A DNA stretch of 64,000 nucleotides from Chthoniobacter flavus Ellin428 (GTDB taxonomy: Bacteria; Verrucomicrobiota; Verrucomicrobiia; Chthoniobacterales; Chthoniobacteraceae): NCBI RefSeq assembly GCF_000173075.1, contig NZ_ABVL01000007.1, positions 1 to 64,000 of the forward strand, given 5' to 3'. Below the pieces are notes generated by a model, which had not been told where the DNA came from, did not search any database, and saw only the letters and a program-made list of their open reading frames with translations. The position numbers were made by a program, and so were the translations under genes. Of the stretch, positions 29,413 through 38,045 are shown one piece after another (the stretch's first letter is position 1; every line of letters starts with the position of its first letter).

Positions 29413-30720
29413 ATGAAAAAGCGGCTTTTGCAAAGTCTCGTTGTCGTCCTCGTGGTCTTCAATGTCGTGGTCGGCGTCCGCGTTTACCAGGCGATCGGGG
29501 CGCAGGAGAAGGACGATGCGGGCTATGCGAATATCGCGGTCTTTGCCCGGGCGATGCAGCTCATCCGGCAGGATTACGTGGACGAGAAGAAGGTGACTTA
29601 CGAGGAGCTGACCCACGCGGCGATGCGCGGCATGCTCAATAATCTCGACCCGCATTCGCAGTTCATGGAGCCGAAGGATTTCAAGGGGATGCAGGACGAT
29701 ACGAACAGCCGGTTCGGTGGGCTGGGTATCGTGGTGGCGCAACGCGACGGGGCGATCGTGATCGTGACGCCGATGGAGGATTCGCCGGGCTTCAAGGCGG
29801 GGCTGTTGCCAAATGACCAGATCGTGAAGATTGATGGGCAATCGACGGACAAGATGGACCAGAACGAAGCGATCAACCTGCTGCGCGGCGATCCGGGGCA
29901 GAAGGTGACGCTGACCATCCTGCGGCCCGGGACCAAGGAGATCAAAGATTTCACCATCGTCCGTGAGAACATCAAGGTGGCCAGCGTGAAGGACGCGAAG
30001 ATCCTGCCGGCCGAAGTCGGCGGCGATTTCAAGATCGGCTATGCGCGCATTACGCAGTTCAACGTGCCGACGGCGGAAGAGCTCAGCAAGAAGCTCGATG
30101 AGTTGCAGGCCAAAGGCATGCAGGCCTTCATCCTCGATCTGCGCTACAATCCCGGTGGCCTGCTGAATTCGGCGGTCGATGTGTGCGGGCAATTCCTGCC
30201 GCCGAAGACGCTGGTCGTCTCGACGGAAGGCCGCGTGCCTTCGCAGAGCCGCCAGTATCACACGGCGGATACGGTGAAGTCGCGTCCGCGTTTCCCGCTG
30301 GCGATCCTCATCAATGGTGGCAGCGCGAGCGGCTCGGAGATCGTGGCCGGTGCGTTGAAGGATTTGAATCGTGCCATTCTCGTGGGCGAGACGACTTTCG
30401 GCAAAGGCTCGGTGCAGAGTGTGATCCAGCTGCAGGACGGTTCGGCCATGCGCCTGACCACCGCGAAGTATTACACGCCGAGCCACACGGTCATCCACGA
30501 GCACGGGGTGGCGCCGACGATCCGGGCGACACTCACCGGGGAGCAGGAGCGCATGCTCATGATGCAGCGCCGCGAGGAGACCGGCGTCGAGACTGATCAC
30601 AAGGAGCTTTCCAACTTCCGCGACACACAGCTCGAGCGCGCGGTCGATGCGCTCAAGGGCGTGATGATCTACGCGGACAAGGCGGGCGTGCCCGGCGCGA
30701 AGAAGACTTCGACGAACTAA
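29413..30720 (+). CDS. ctpA: S41 carboxy-terminal processing protease
   Basis: A 435-residue periplasmic serine protease of the Ctp/Tsp family with one membrane-anchoring helix (RLLQSLVVVLVVFNVVVG). The PDZ domain spans about 85-175 (GLGIVVAQRDGAIVIVTPM, then GLLPNDQIVKIDGQ). The catalytic core has the Ser in INGGSASGSEIVAGAL and the general-base Lys in GETTFGKGSVQ. It cleaves C-terminal tails of exported or membrane proteins. The frame is open upstream; I chose ATG 29413, which starts the basic N-tail before the helix, but 29377 is possible. tsaD follows with no gap. Confidence 0.92.
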   Translation: MKKRLLQSLVVVLVVFNVVVGVRVYQAIGAQEKDDAGYANIAVFARAMQLIRQDYVDEKKVTYEELTHAAMRGMLNNLDPHSQFMEPKDFKGMQDDTNSRFGGLGIVVAQRDGAIVIVTPMEDSPGFKAGLLPNDQIVKIDGQSTDKMDQNEAINLLRGDPGQKVTLTILRPGTKEIKDFTIVRENIKVASVKDAKILPAEVGGDFKIGYARITQFNVPTAEELSKKLDELQAKGMQAFILDLRYNPGGLLNSAVDVCGQFLPPKTLVVSTEGRVPSQSRQYHTADTVKSRPRFPLAILINGGSASGSEIVAGALKDLNRAILVGETTFGKGSVQSVIQLQDGSAMRLTTAKYYTPSHTVIHEHGVAPTIRATLTGEQERMLMMQRREETGVETDHKELSNFRDTQLERAVDALKGVMIYADKAGVPGAKKTSTN

Positions 30721-31734
30721 GTGGTGGCGGATTCTTCGGCGCGATTGGTTCTGGCGGTCGAAACGTCCTGCGATGAGACCGCGGTGGCGATCTTGCGTGG
30801 GCAGGAGTTGCTCGCCAGCGAAGTGGCTTCGCAGATTGCTCTGCATGCCCAGTACGGTGGCGTGGTGCCGGAAGTGGCGTCGCGCAATCATCTTCGAATG
30901 TTGCAGCCGGTCATCGATGCTGCGTTGAACAAAGCCGGTATTTCGCTGAGCAACGTGCAGGCCTTCGCGGCGACCTGCGGGCCGGGCCTGGCGACCTCGC
31001 TGATGATCGGCACGTCGGCTGCGAAGGCGCTGGCCATCGGGTTTCGCAAACCGTATCTCGCGATCAATCACATCGAAGGGCATCTGCTCTCGCCGTTTTT
31101 CGGGAACCCGGAAGGGATTCGCCCGGCGATTGCCCTGGTCGTCAGCGGCGGGCATACGCTGCTCATCCAGATCGAAAGCTTTGGCCGCTACCATCTCCTC
31201 GGGCAGACGCAGGACGACGCGGCGGGGGAGGCTTTCGACAAAGTCGGCAAGCTGTTGGGGTTGCCATACCCCGGTGGCCCGAATGTCGACCGCCTCGCTC
31301 GCGAAGGCGACGTGGCGAAGTACGATTTCCCGCGCAGCATGCTCGACTCGGATGACTTCAATTTCAGTTTCAGCGGACTGAAGACCTCCGTGCGGTACCT
31401 GCTGCCGAAACTGGAAACCGTCAGCCTGCCCGACGTGTGCGCCTCGTTTCAGGAAGCCGTGGTCGATGTGCTGGTCGGCAAGACGATGCGCGCGGTGAAG
31501 GCCACGCGGCTCCCTGTGGTTGCGATCAGCGGTGGCGTGAGTTGCAATTCCCGGTTGCGGGAAAACATGCGTGCCGCCTGCGAGGCGCGCGGCGTGGAGT
31601 TGCTCGTCGCCCCGCCTGCGCTCTGCACCGACAATGCCGCGATGATCGGCTACGTCGCCGCGCAGAAACTGGCGCACGGTGAGTTGTCGCCGCTGACGTC
31701 GGATATCGATCCTAACTTGCGGTTGGTAGCTTAG
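30721..31734 (+). CDS. tsaD: tRNA N6-adenosine threonylcarbamoyltransferase TsaD
   Basis: The ASKHA-fold enzyme that installs threonylcarbamoyl on A37 of ANN-decoding tRNAs, 337 residues, normal length. Landmarks: LAVETSCDETAVAIL at the start, the metal-binding pair HIEGH (family HxxxH), the glycine block ALVVSGGHT, then GEAFDKVGKLLGLPYPGGP and AISGGVSCNSRLR. The gene begins with GTG directly after the protease stop codon, so translation is likely coupled. TsaB, TsaC and TsaE are not in view. Confidence 0.96.
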   Translation: MVADSSARLVLAVETSCDETAVAILRGQELLASEVASQIALHAQYGGVVPEVASRNHLRMLQPVIDAALNKAGISLSNVQAFAATCGPGLATSLMIGTSAAKALAIGFRKPYLAINHIEGHLLSPFFGNPEGIRPAIALVVSGGHTLLIQIESFGRYHLLGQTQDDAAGEAFDKVGKLLGLPYPGGPNVDRLAREGDVAKYDFPRSMLDSDDFNFSFSGLKTSVRYLLPKLETVSLPDVCASFQEAVVDVLVGKTMRAVKATRLPVVAISGGVSCNSRLRENMRAACEARGVELLVAPPALCTDNAAMIGYVAAQKLAHGELSPLTSDIDPNLRLVA

Positions 31735-31769
31735 CCCTTGTTCGCAAATTCGAAAAGATCGGCCATGGA

Positions 31770-31949
31770 CGCTTGCGTTTTGGAGTGCGGCGCTGCTGCG
31801 CCGCTTTTTTAGGGCGCCTGCGAAATCACGCAGATGGCACGAATGAAATCCTTCCGATTCATGTCATTTGCGTGATTTGCGGGCCTTTCTGCTATTCGAG
31901 AACCGACTCCCAAAGCGGCGCAGCAGCGCCGCACTCCAAAACGCAAGCG
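31770..31949. repeat. Long inverted repeat with 38-bp perfect arms
   Basis: Arms 31770-31807 and 31912-31949 are perfect 38-base inverted copies (cgcttgcgttttggagtgcg onward). Each contains its own small hairpin (gcggcgc, tgct, gcgccgc). Between them is a second palindrome (gcgaaatcacgcagatg... against ...tcatttgcgtgatttgcggg). It fills the gap between convergent tsaD and the TPR-glycosyltransferase gene. The inner part is related to the palindrome at 45631-45697. Confidence 0.7.
31787..31810 (+). terminator. Rho-independent terminator after tsaD
   Basis: A 7-bp GC stem (gcggcgc / gcgccgc) with a four-base loop is followed directly by six T residues, 53 bases after the tsaD stop. It is the left half of the large inverted repeat here. 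The mirrored hairpin at 31915-31932 faces the minus-strand gene but has only three T residues, so it is a weaker terminator for that side. Confidence 0.65.
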
Positions 31950-31994
31950 CCCTGCGTTGATCGAGCTGATTCACCAACGCCGCCTGACCGATCC

Positions 31995-34049
31995 TCAGGC
32001 CCGATGCTCCTGACACCACTCCCGCCACATCGAACGAAAGGCATCCTCGATGCTATCGGCAAACCGCGAAGCATCCATCAGCACCGAGGCTTCCATGCGC
32101 GACCGCAAGCTGGCGCGAAGAGTAGCGAGGCGCGGCAAGTCGGTCGCAAGGTCGACCGCGACACGGACATAATCGTCCGCCGAGCGAGCAACCAATTCGG
32201 CCAGCGCGAGATTGCTCAGGATACTGAGTCCACCGCGCGATACTGAGGTGTTCCCCGCCAGGCTGACCACGGGCACGCCCATCCAAAGCGCATCGAGACT
32301 CGTGGTGTGGCCATTGTAGGGAAAGGAATCGAGGATGAGGTCGATCCGTTGATGGTAGCGCAGGTATTCTTCGCGACGACAGGGGAGCAGGAATTCCACC
32401 CGGTGCGATTCGACGCCGAGGCGCTGCAGAAAATCGGTGATGCGCTGCCGATGGCTGCCCCTGCTGCCAAGCAGGAGAAGCCGCGAGCCTTTCACGGCGC
32501 CGAGAATGCGAGCCCAGCTCTCGAGCAGTGGTTCGTTGACCTTGGTGAGGTTGTTCAGCGCTCCGAAGGTAATGTGGCCGTTCGTGGATGCGGGCAGCGG
32601 ATTTACCGGGATATCCATTCCCTGCGTGGCGTAGCACCAGAAGCTGTCGAGCAGGAAGACGCGCTCTCCGCTCGACGGACCGTTTTCGAGGAAGCGATCG
32701 CTGAGGCGATAGTGGATCGTCTCGACACCGGTGCCTGCCGGATATCCGGCGAAGCTTGCCTGGACGGGCGCAGGCTGGCGCGCGAACATCGTGAGACGAT
32801 TGCCGGCCATGTGCTGGGTGAGATCGACGAGAACGTCCACGGCGTCCTGCCGAATCAGGTTCGCCAGCGCTTCATCGGAGAGACCAGTGATCGGCCGCCA
32901 GTGATCGGCGTGCTGGCGAAATAGATCAGTCCATCGATCTGGACGTGCCACTTCGGAGTAGCAATAGATCTCGAAATTCGCGGGATCGTGTTGCTCGAAG
33001 TACGGCAGCACATTTCGTCCGATCACGTGCTGGCAGAAATCCGGAGAGACCAGGCCGATGCGCAATCGCCGGTCGGGTTCCCGAGTATTCGTATGCGAGG
33101 CAATGGACGAGCGGAGCGGCTCGAGAAAATGGGCGTTCCATCGGCGTTGTTCCTCTGCGATGAGCGCCGCGTCCTGTGCCGGATGAAAATGCAACGTGTA
33201 GATGAGGTTGCTGTGGGCGCCGGCAAAGCTCGAGCCACCCTGGACGATCTGGCGTAGTGCGGCAATGGCCTCATCTACCTGCCCACGGCGATTAAAGGCC
33301 TGGGCGAGGCCGTTGTAGGCATCCGGGAAATGCGGATGGAGATCGAGGGCGCGCCGGTAGGCGGCGATCGCCTCGTCCAGTTGATCGAGATCGCCGAGCA
33401 GACGACCGAGGTTGTTGTGGATCTCCGGAGCATTTGGATTGAGCTGCGCCGCGCGTTGTAAAGCTTCGAGCGCCGGGCCAGCCTGTCCGCTTTCGTGATA
33501 AGTAACGCCGAGATTGTTCCAGGCCTCCGCGAAGTGTGGCTGGATGGCGAGCGCCTGCTGGAAGGAGGCGATGGCCTGGGCGAAGTCTCCACTGCTCCCG
33601 AGAATCTTGCCGAGGATGTTGTGTGCCGGTGCGAAATCGGGTCTGGATTGCAAGGCTGACCGACAGGCGGCGGCGGCCTCACTCAGCCGGCCCTGGTCGG
33701 CGAGGACCAGGCCGAGATTGGAGGCCGCTTCGGGGTAGCCAGGGCGGAGTTGCAGCGCGCGCTGATACGACTCCATGGCCTCCTGTGGTCGCCCTTGGGT
33801 GCGGTACACTTCGCCGAGGCTGCAATGGATAATGGCGTTCCCGGCATCCAGGCCGAGCGCTTTTCGGATCAGCTCTTCCGCCATCGCGAGCCGGCCCGTT
33901 TGCACGGCGATGAGCCCGAGATTGTGCAGGACGCCAACATGGTTCGGCTGGACACCGAGGATTTGCCGATAGATCGCCTCGGCCTCCGCCAGCCGCCCGG
34001 CGTAGAGATGCTGATCCGCGAGATGAAGAGCTTCCTGGACCGTGGCCAT
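31995..34049 (-). CDS. TPR-containing GT41 (OGT/SPINDLY-like) glycosyltransferase
   Basis: A 684-residue soluble protein. The first 300 or so residues are about nine TPR repeats (units such as AIASFQQALAIQPHFAEAWN). The rest is a GT41 domain like eukaryotic O-GlcNAc transferase: RLRIGLVSPDFCQHVIGRNV, AGYPAGTGVETIHYRLSDRF, ITFGALNNLTKVNEPLLESW, and LDSFPYNGHTTSLDALWMG with the sugar-nucleotide site. It probably glycosylates proteins or a surface polymer. Start 34049 opens the first TPR; the leader above is low complexity. It is the last gene of the minus-strand cluster, 43 bp after the prenyl synthase. Confidence 0.88.
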   Translation of the reverse strand: MATVQEALHLADQHLYAGRLAEAEAIYRQILGVQPNHVGVLHNLGLIAVQTGRLAMAEELIRKALGLDAGNAIIHCSLGEVYRTQGRPQEAMESYQRALQLRPGYPEAASNLGLVLADQGRLSEAAAACRSALQSRPDFAPAHNILGKILGSSGDFAQAIASFQQALAIQPHFAEAWNNLGVTYHESGQAGPALEALQRAAQLNPNAPEIHNNLGRLLGDLDQLDEAIAAYRRALDLHPHFPDAYNGLAQAFNRRGQVDEAIAALRQIVQGGSSFAGAHSNLIYTLHFHPAQDAALIAEEQRRWNAHFLEPLRSSIASHTNTREPDRRLRIGLVSPDFCQHVIGRNVLPYFEQHDPANFEIYCYSEVARPDRWTDLFRQHADHWRPITGLSDEALANLIRQDAVDVLVDLTQHMAGNRLTMFARQPAPVQASFAGYPAGTGVETIHYRLSDRFLENGPSSGERVFLLDSFWCYATQGMDIPVNPLPASTNGHITFGALNNLTKVNEPLLESWARILGAVKGSRLLLLGSRGSHRQRITDFLQRLGVESHRVEFLLPCRREEYLRYHQRIDLILDSFPYNGHTTSLDALWMGVPVVSLAGNTSVSRGGLSILSNLALAELVARSADDYVRVAVDLATDLPRLATLRASLRSRMEASVLMDASRFADSIEDAFRSMWREWCQEHRA

Positions 34050-34092
34050 CTGTTGTCCGGGTGAAAAATCAGGACGACGGTCGCCCGGGTTC

Positions 34093-34974
34093 TCAGTAGT
34101 CCCGCACGAGCAGGTAATCGGCGAAAGCGCGCAGGGTGGCGCCGCTCTTGCCGAAAGGCTTGAGCGCGGCATGTGCGGCGAGAGTGAGTCGATGCGCTTC
34201 CTCGCGAGAACGCTCCAGGCCGAAGATCGCGGGATACGTCGCCTTGGTCGCGGCGACGTCTTTGCCGGCGGTCTTGCCGAGCTTCTCGGTGGTCTGCGTG
34301 ACGTCGAGAATGTCGTCGATCACCTGGAAGGCGAGGCCGAGCGATTGCCCGAACTCCGTGAGATTCTTCAAGCGCGCCGGGCTGGCATTGGCGCTCATCC
34401 CGCCGAGGCGAATGCTCGCGGTCAGCAGCGCCGCGGTCTTGCAGCGATGAATGTATTTCAGCTCCGCGCCGCTGATCTTTTTGCCTTCCCCTTCGAGGTC
34501 GGCCACCTGTCCGCCAATGAGCCACTGGCTGCCGGAAGCGCCGGCGAGTTCGCCGATGAGCGCGGGCATTTTGTAGCGCGACGTTTCTTTGGCCTGCGCG
34601 AGGATCTCAAAAGCGATGGTCAACAAAGCGTCCCCGGCGAGCACGGCAACGCCTTCGCCGAAGACCTTGTGCGAGGTCGGCCGGCCGCGCCGCAGATCGT
34701 CATCGTCCATGCACGGGAGATCATCATGGATGAGCGAATAGGTGTGGATGCACTCGACGGCGCAGGCCGCCGGCAGGGCACGCGCAACTTCACCGTCGCA
34801 GGCTTCGGCCGCCGCGAGGGTCAGTGCGGGACGCAACCGCTTGCCGCCGGCGAAAAGGCTGTAGCGCATGGCCTTGTGAATGGTGCGCGGCTTCACGGAG
34901 GCACGTGGCAGGAAACGATCGAGCGCCTGGTCGATCAATTTGCCGCGGGCGGTGAGATAGCTTTTCAGTTCCAT
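34093..34974 (-). CDS. ispA: Polyprenyl (farnesyl/geranylgeranyl) diphosphate synthase
   Basis: A 293-residue trans-prenyltransferase. The first aspartate-rich motif is LIHDDLPCMDDDDLRRG, with the two-residue insertion typical of bacterial FPP/GGPP synthases. The second is FQVIDDILDVTQTTEKLGKT. GGKRLRPALTL and the FGEGVAVLAGDALL block are also standard. It condenses IPP with allylic diphosphates to make C15 or C20 precursors of quinones, undecaprenyl phosphate and carotenoids. Start 34974 gives MELKSYLTARGKLIDQ. It sits between the pseudokinase gene and the glycosyltransferase gene. Confidence 0.93.
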   Translation of the reverse strand: MELKSYLTARGKLIDQALDRFLPRASVKPRTIHKAMRYSLFAGGKRLRPALTLAAAEACDGEVARALPAACAVECIHTYSLIHDDLPCMDDDDLRRGRPTSHKVFGEGVAVLAGDALLTIAFEILAQAKETSRYKMPALIGELAGASGSQWLIGGQVADLEGEGKKISGAELKYIHRCKTAALLTASIRLGGMSANASPARLKNLTEFGQSLGLAFQVIDDILDVTQTTEKLGKTAGKDVAATKATYPAIFGLERSREEAHRLTLAAHAALKPFGKSGATLRAFADYLLVRDY

Positions 34975-35114
34975 GAGGGGGAGGAGAGTGGGAGGGAAGC
35001 CTTGCCGGGAAAAGCCGAAAAGTGAAGCGGAAGGTAATGACAAATTGCGAATGACGAACGCGGGAAAGCGTTTCCGCGATGCCACGCCGTTCTCTAGCTG
35101 AATACCGATTCAGC

Positions 35115-36404
35115 TTAGTGCCTTCCGAGCAGCCCAGCCTTCTTCTTCGCCGCGCTATTCCCGCCGGTGGCGTGCTCCAGAAAATGGGCGACCGCAAGTT
35201 TCAGATCGTGCGCCGTGGCGAGGCGTTCTTCGCGATTGAAGCTGAGCGCGCTGGCGCAGACGGCGGCGAGGCGGTCGGGTAAAACTCCGCCAGGCAGATG
35301 CGCGGGGGCCGGCGCGGCGACGAGTGCATCCTCGGGCGTCAGTTTCGGGCGGACGGCCTCGGCGACGATCTCTTCGTCGGATTCGCCGTTGTTGAAATAG
35401 CGCAGCGTGAGGATGCGGAACAGGATTGCCCCCAAAGCGTAGACGTCGGCGCGCGCATCGATATTCTCGGCGTCCGCGGCTTGTTCGGGTGCGACGCACC
35501 GCGAGATCGGCGGCGGTGCCGAAACTTCCGGCGCTTGCAGGCGCGGACGGTCATGGTCCCGCGGTTCGCCAATCGTCGCCGTGCCCCAGTGATCGATAAA
35601 GACCTCGCCGAAGCGGCCGAAGATGATCGCCTCCGGATGCAGGCAGCCGTGGATGACACCCGCGGCGTGGGCGTAGGCCACGGTATCGCAGGCCCGCAGG
35701 AAGATCGCGAGTAGCGTGTAGAGCGTGGCCAGGGGAGCCTCGCTATGGCCGGTGGCCATGCCGGAGAGCAGTTCGCCGAGCGATTCGCCCTCGATGAACC
35801 GCGTCGCCGAAAACAAGCCGATCTCTTCGTCCAAACCGAAATCGTAGACCGGCAGAATGCCGCTGTGTGTCAATTGTGCAGCGATTTGATTCTCACGAAT
35901 GAAAGCGAGGACCAGCGGAATGTTGGAAAGACTGGCGCGATTCAGCACCTTCACCGCCACGCGCCGCTGCAGGATCGTATCGCGCGCTTCGTAAATGGTA
36001 CTCGTCCGCCCTTCGATGATGACCTTGCCAAATTCGTAGCGCGACTGGCGGAGAAAATTCTCCGGGAGATGCCGGAAGATCGAGGCGGGCAAGCCGCCGC
36101 GCTGGAAAGTCAGCCGGGCGTGCCCGAGGGTGATTTCGCTATCGATCGTAATCGATACTTCCTGCTCGATGGGATGGCCATCGACACACGTGCCATTCGC
36201 GCTGCCGAGATCCTTGAGATAGAAGTGCTCTTCCGTGGCCACCGCCAATTGCGCGTGTCGGCCGGAAATGGAATCGCCATCCACCACGATCTCATTTCGG
36301 CGTTCGTGCCCGATGATGTATTTGCCGCGGTGCAAAAGACAGCGTGCGAGGACTCGATCGTCTTGTTCAACGACAGCTTCAAGAGCGAGAAAGGAACCGG
36401 CCAT
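35115..36404 (-). CDS. FHA-pseudokinase protein (kinase fold with lost catalytic residues)
   Basis: A 429-residue protein with an FHA domain first (about 25-95; IGHERR, SGRHAQLAV, SANGTCVDG at the phosphothreonine-binding loop). A protein-kinase-like domain follows (about 120-410). The kinase part keeps the ATP Lys (VAVKVL, K152) and helix-C Glu (171). The catalytic loop is HGCLHPE instead of HRDLKPE (252-258), losing the catalytic Asp and Lys, and DFG is DHWG (271-274). The Gly-rich loop is degraded (EGRTSTIYEA). It should bind but not phosphorylate. It starts 18 bp after its partner gene, which has the domains in the opposite order. Confidence 0.82.
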   Translation of the reverse strand: MAGSFLALEAVVEQDDRVLARCLLHRGKYIIGHERRNEIVVDGDSISGRHAQLAVATEEHFYLKDLGSANGTCVDGHPIEQEVSITIDSEITLGHARLTFQRGGLPASIFRHLPENFLRQSRYEFGKVIIEGRTSTIYEARDTILQRRVAVKVLNRASLSNIPLVLAFIRENQIAAQLTHSGILPVYDFGLDEEIGLFSATRFIEGESLGELLSGMATGHSEAPLATLYTLLAIFLRACDTVAYAHAAGVIHGCLHPEAIIFGRFGEVFIDHWGTATIGEPRDHDRPRLQAPEVSAPPPISRCVAPEQAADAENIDARADVYALGAILFRILTLRYFNNGESDEEIVAEAVRPKLTPEDALVAAPAPAHLPGGVLPDRLAAVCASALSFNREERLATAHDLKLAVAHFLEHATGGNSAAKKKAGLLGRH

Positions 36405-36422
36405 GTGGAGAGAGGATATGAG

Positions 36423-38045
36423 CTACTCGATCTGCACGCAAAAAGTGTGCGACCCAATGCGGATTGTTTGGTTGGGGGCCAACGGCAGGATTTCGCCGTG
36501 ACCCAGGAGTGTGTCTTGGCCCACGAGCACCGGCTCGGGGAGAGAATCGTTTCGCAGCCAGAAACAGCCGCGATAGTAGTGAAAAGCCGCCGGACTGCGC
36601 CTGCGTCCGCGGGTGTCCCACACGATGCGATGGGCCGCATCCAGGCCGAAACCCGCTTCGGAAAAAAGCCATATGCCGTGCCGGGTCACGCCGTGGCCCT
36701 CGACCGGCTCGCAAGCCAGGGCGCGATAGGGCACGGGCGCCGTCGTTTCGGCGGGGCCGGTCCATGCGTCCAGGTTGTCGATTTTCCACGCCGGCGATTC
36801 CGCACTATCGAGGGGGATCAAGTCCATCGCATATTCATCGCCGAGCACGAGGCGGCCGCGATGCGGGAGCACGGCGGGATGATTGGGAGTGAGCGGCTGG
36901 CCATCGAGCGAAGAGCCGTTGAGGCTCGGGCCGCTGCCGCTGCCGTCACGCAGGGTGATCTGGCCGTCGTCCGTTTCGAGAAGGGTGTGCACGCGGCTCA
37001 GTCGATTCGTCCGCGCGTCGTTCGTCGCGTTCTCCGGCAAAATGCGCGCGATGAAATCCGCGGTGGCCGAGCGACCAATGGTGAACCGCTGACCGGTGGT
37101 GAAGTGGATGGGCAGGGTTTCGGCTGCATCGCTGTTGAGATTCAGCACCGAACCCGGATGCGAGGAATCGAGGAAGGCCTCGGGAATATGGTACGTCGGA
37201 ACGGCCACCGTCGTCCTGGTCGGTGGCACGGGCGGAATGCGATTGGTATCCGCTTCCGACTGGAGCAGGTCCCGCCAGAGCGATTCGCAATCGGCATGAG
37301 GCATGGCGAGCAATTCCCGTCGGAGGACGGCATTGCCTCCTTCGTGCAGAGAACTCAGCGGACTGTAGCGGCGGCTGTCGATTTCGCGGATGCGGCCGCC
37401 CAGCAATTCATAGAGCAGGAGCGTCAGTTCGCGTGGGCCGTAGCCTTCCTGGATCTCCGTGGGCCGGCGCGGATCGAGGACGATGGTGTGCTTGGTCTCG
37501 TCGCCGGCGGGATCGGCCAGCAGGCCGCGCAGGCTGAGCGGATTCAGCTTGAGGGAAAAGGCCGGCCAATGGTCGAGCGATGCGCCGATCATCACCTCGG
37601 GCACGATATCCTCCGCAAATTCCACGAAGAGCTTGCCCAGCAGCGGCCGGGGAATGGGCACCGCCTCGCGGGCCAGGAAATCGAGCGTGGCCGGCAGCGA
37701 GGAAAGCAAATACAGCGCTTCACACACGCTCAATTCCCGGCGGCGGCGCAACAGGTCGAGGAGCGAGATGCCCTGCACCCATTCCTGCACGATGAGACCG
37801 TGACTGACGTCGAGCGTATCGATCCGGACAAGATGGGGATGCGGGAGACATTGCAAATGGCGGATGGTGTTCTCGAGATGCTGGCGTGGTTCCAGTTCGA
37901 GGCCGCAATTCGGGCCGAGCTGTTTGACGCCGACGATTTCGCCAAAGGCCAGGTCGCGCGCGCGGAAGAGCCGGCCGCCGGTGACGTGCGGCATTTCGTC
38001 GAGCAACTCGTAGCGGTCGTCGAGGCGGCGGTTCATGTTTTTCAT
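36423..38045 (-). CDS. Pseudokinase-FHA protein
   Basis: A 540-residue protein with a degenerate kinase-like N-domain (RYELLDEMPHVTGGRLFRAR, Lys41 in VGVKQL). No HRD is visible and only a VLDPR is left in the DFG region. An FHA domain follows (about 300-395; FTIGRSATAD, LSRVHTLL, SLNGSSLDG). The C-terminal third (about 400-540) ends with GQDTLLGHGEILPLAPNQTI and may be a second, worn FHA or beta-sandwich. Its start codon overlaps the nadE stop (ATGA), so translation is coupled to nadE. Together with the next gene it forms a mirror-image pair: one binds with kinase-FHA order, the other FHA-kinase. Function unknown. Confidence 0.75.
   Translation of the reverse strand: MKNMNRRLDDRYELLDEMPHVTGGRLFRARDLAFGEIVGVKQLGPNCGLELEPRQHLENTIRHLQCLPHPHLVRIDTLDVSHGLIVQEWVQGISLLDLLRRRRELSVCEALYLLSSLPATLDFLAREAVPIPRPLLGKLFVEFAEDIVPEVMIGASLDHWPAFSLKLNPLSLRGLLADPAGDETKHTIVLDPRRPTEIQEGYGPRELTLLLYELLGGRIREIDSRRYSPLSSLHEGGNAVLRRELLAMPHADCESLWRDLLQSEADTNRIPPVPPTRTTVAVPTYHIPEAFLDSSHPGSVLNLNSDAAETLPIHFTTGQRFTIGRSATADFIARILPENATNDARTNRLSRVHTLLETDDGQITLRDGSGSGPSLNGSSLDGQPLTPNHPAVLPHRGRLVLGDEYAMDLIPLDSAESPAWKIDNLDAWTGPAETTAPVPYRALACEPVEGHGVTRHGIWLFSEAGFGLDAAHRIVWDTRGRRRSPAAFHYYRGCFWLRNDSLPEPVLVGQDTLLGHGEILPLAPNQTIRIGSHTFCVQIE

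Noticed and set aside
29239..31677. An 812-codon minus-strand open frame
   Set aside because: Antisense to the protease and tsaD, both well-supported enzymes.
38042..38045. Sequencing-error reading of the nadE/pseudokinase junction
   Set aside because: Both proteins are complete at the overlap, which is a standard ATGA coupling.
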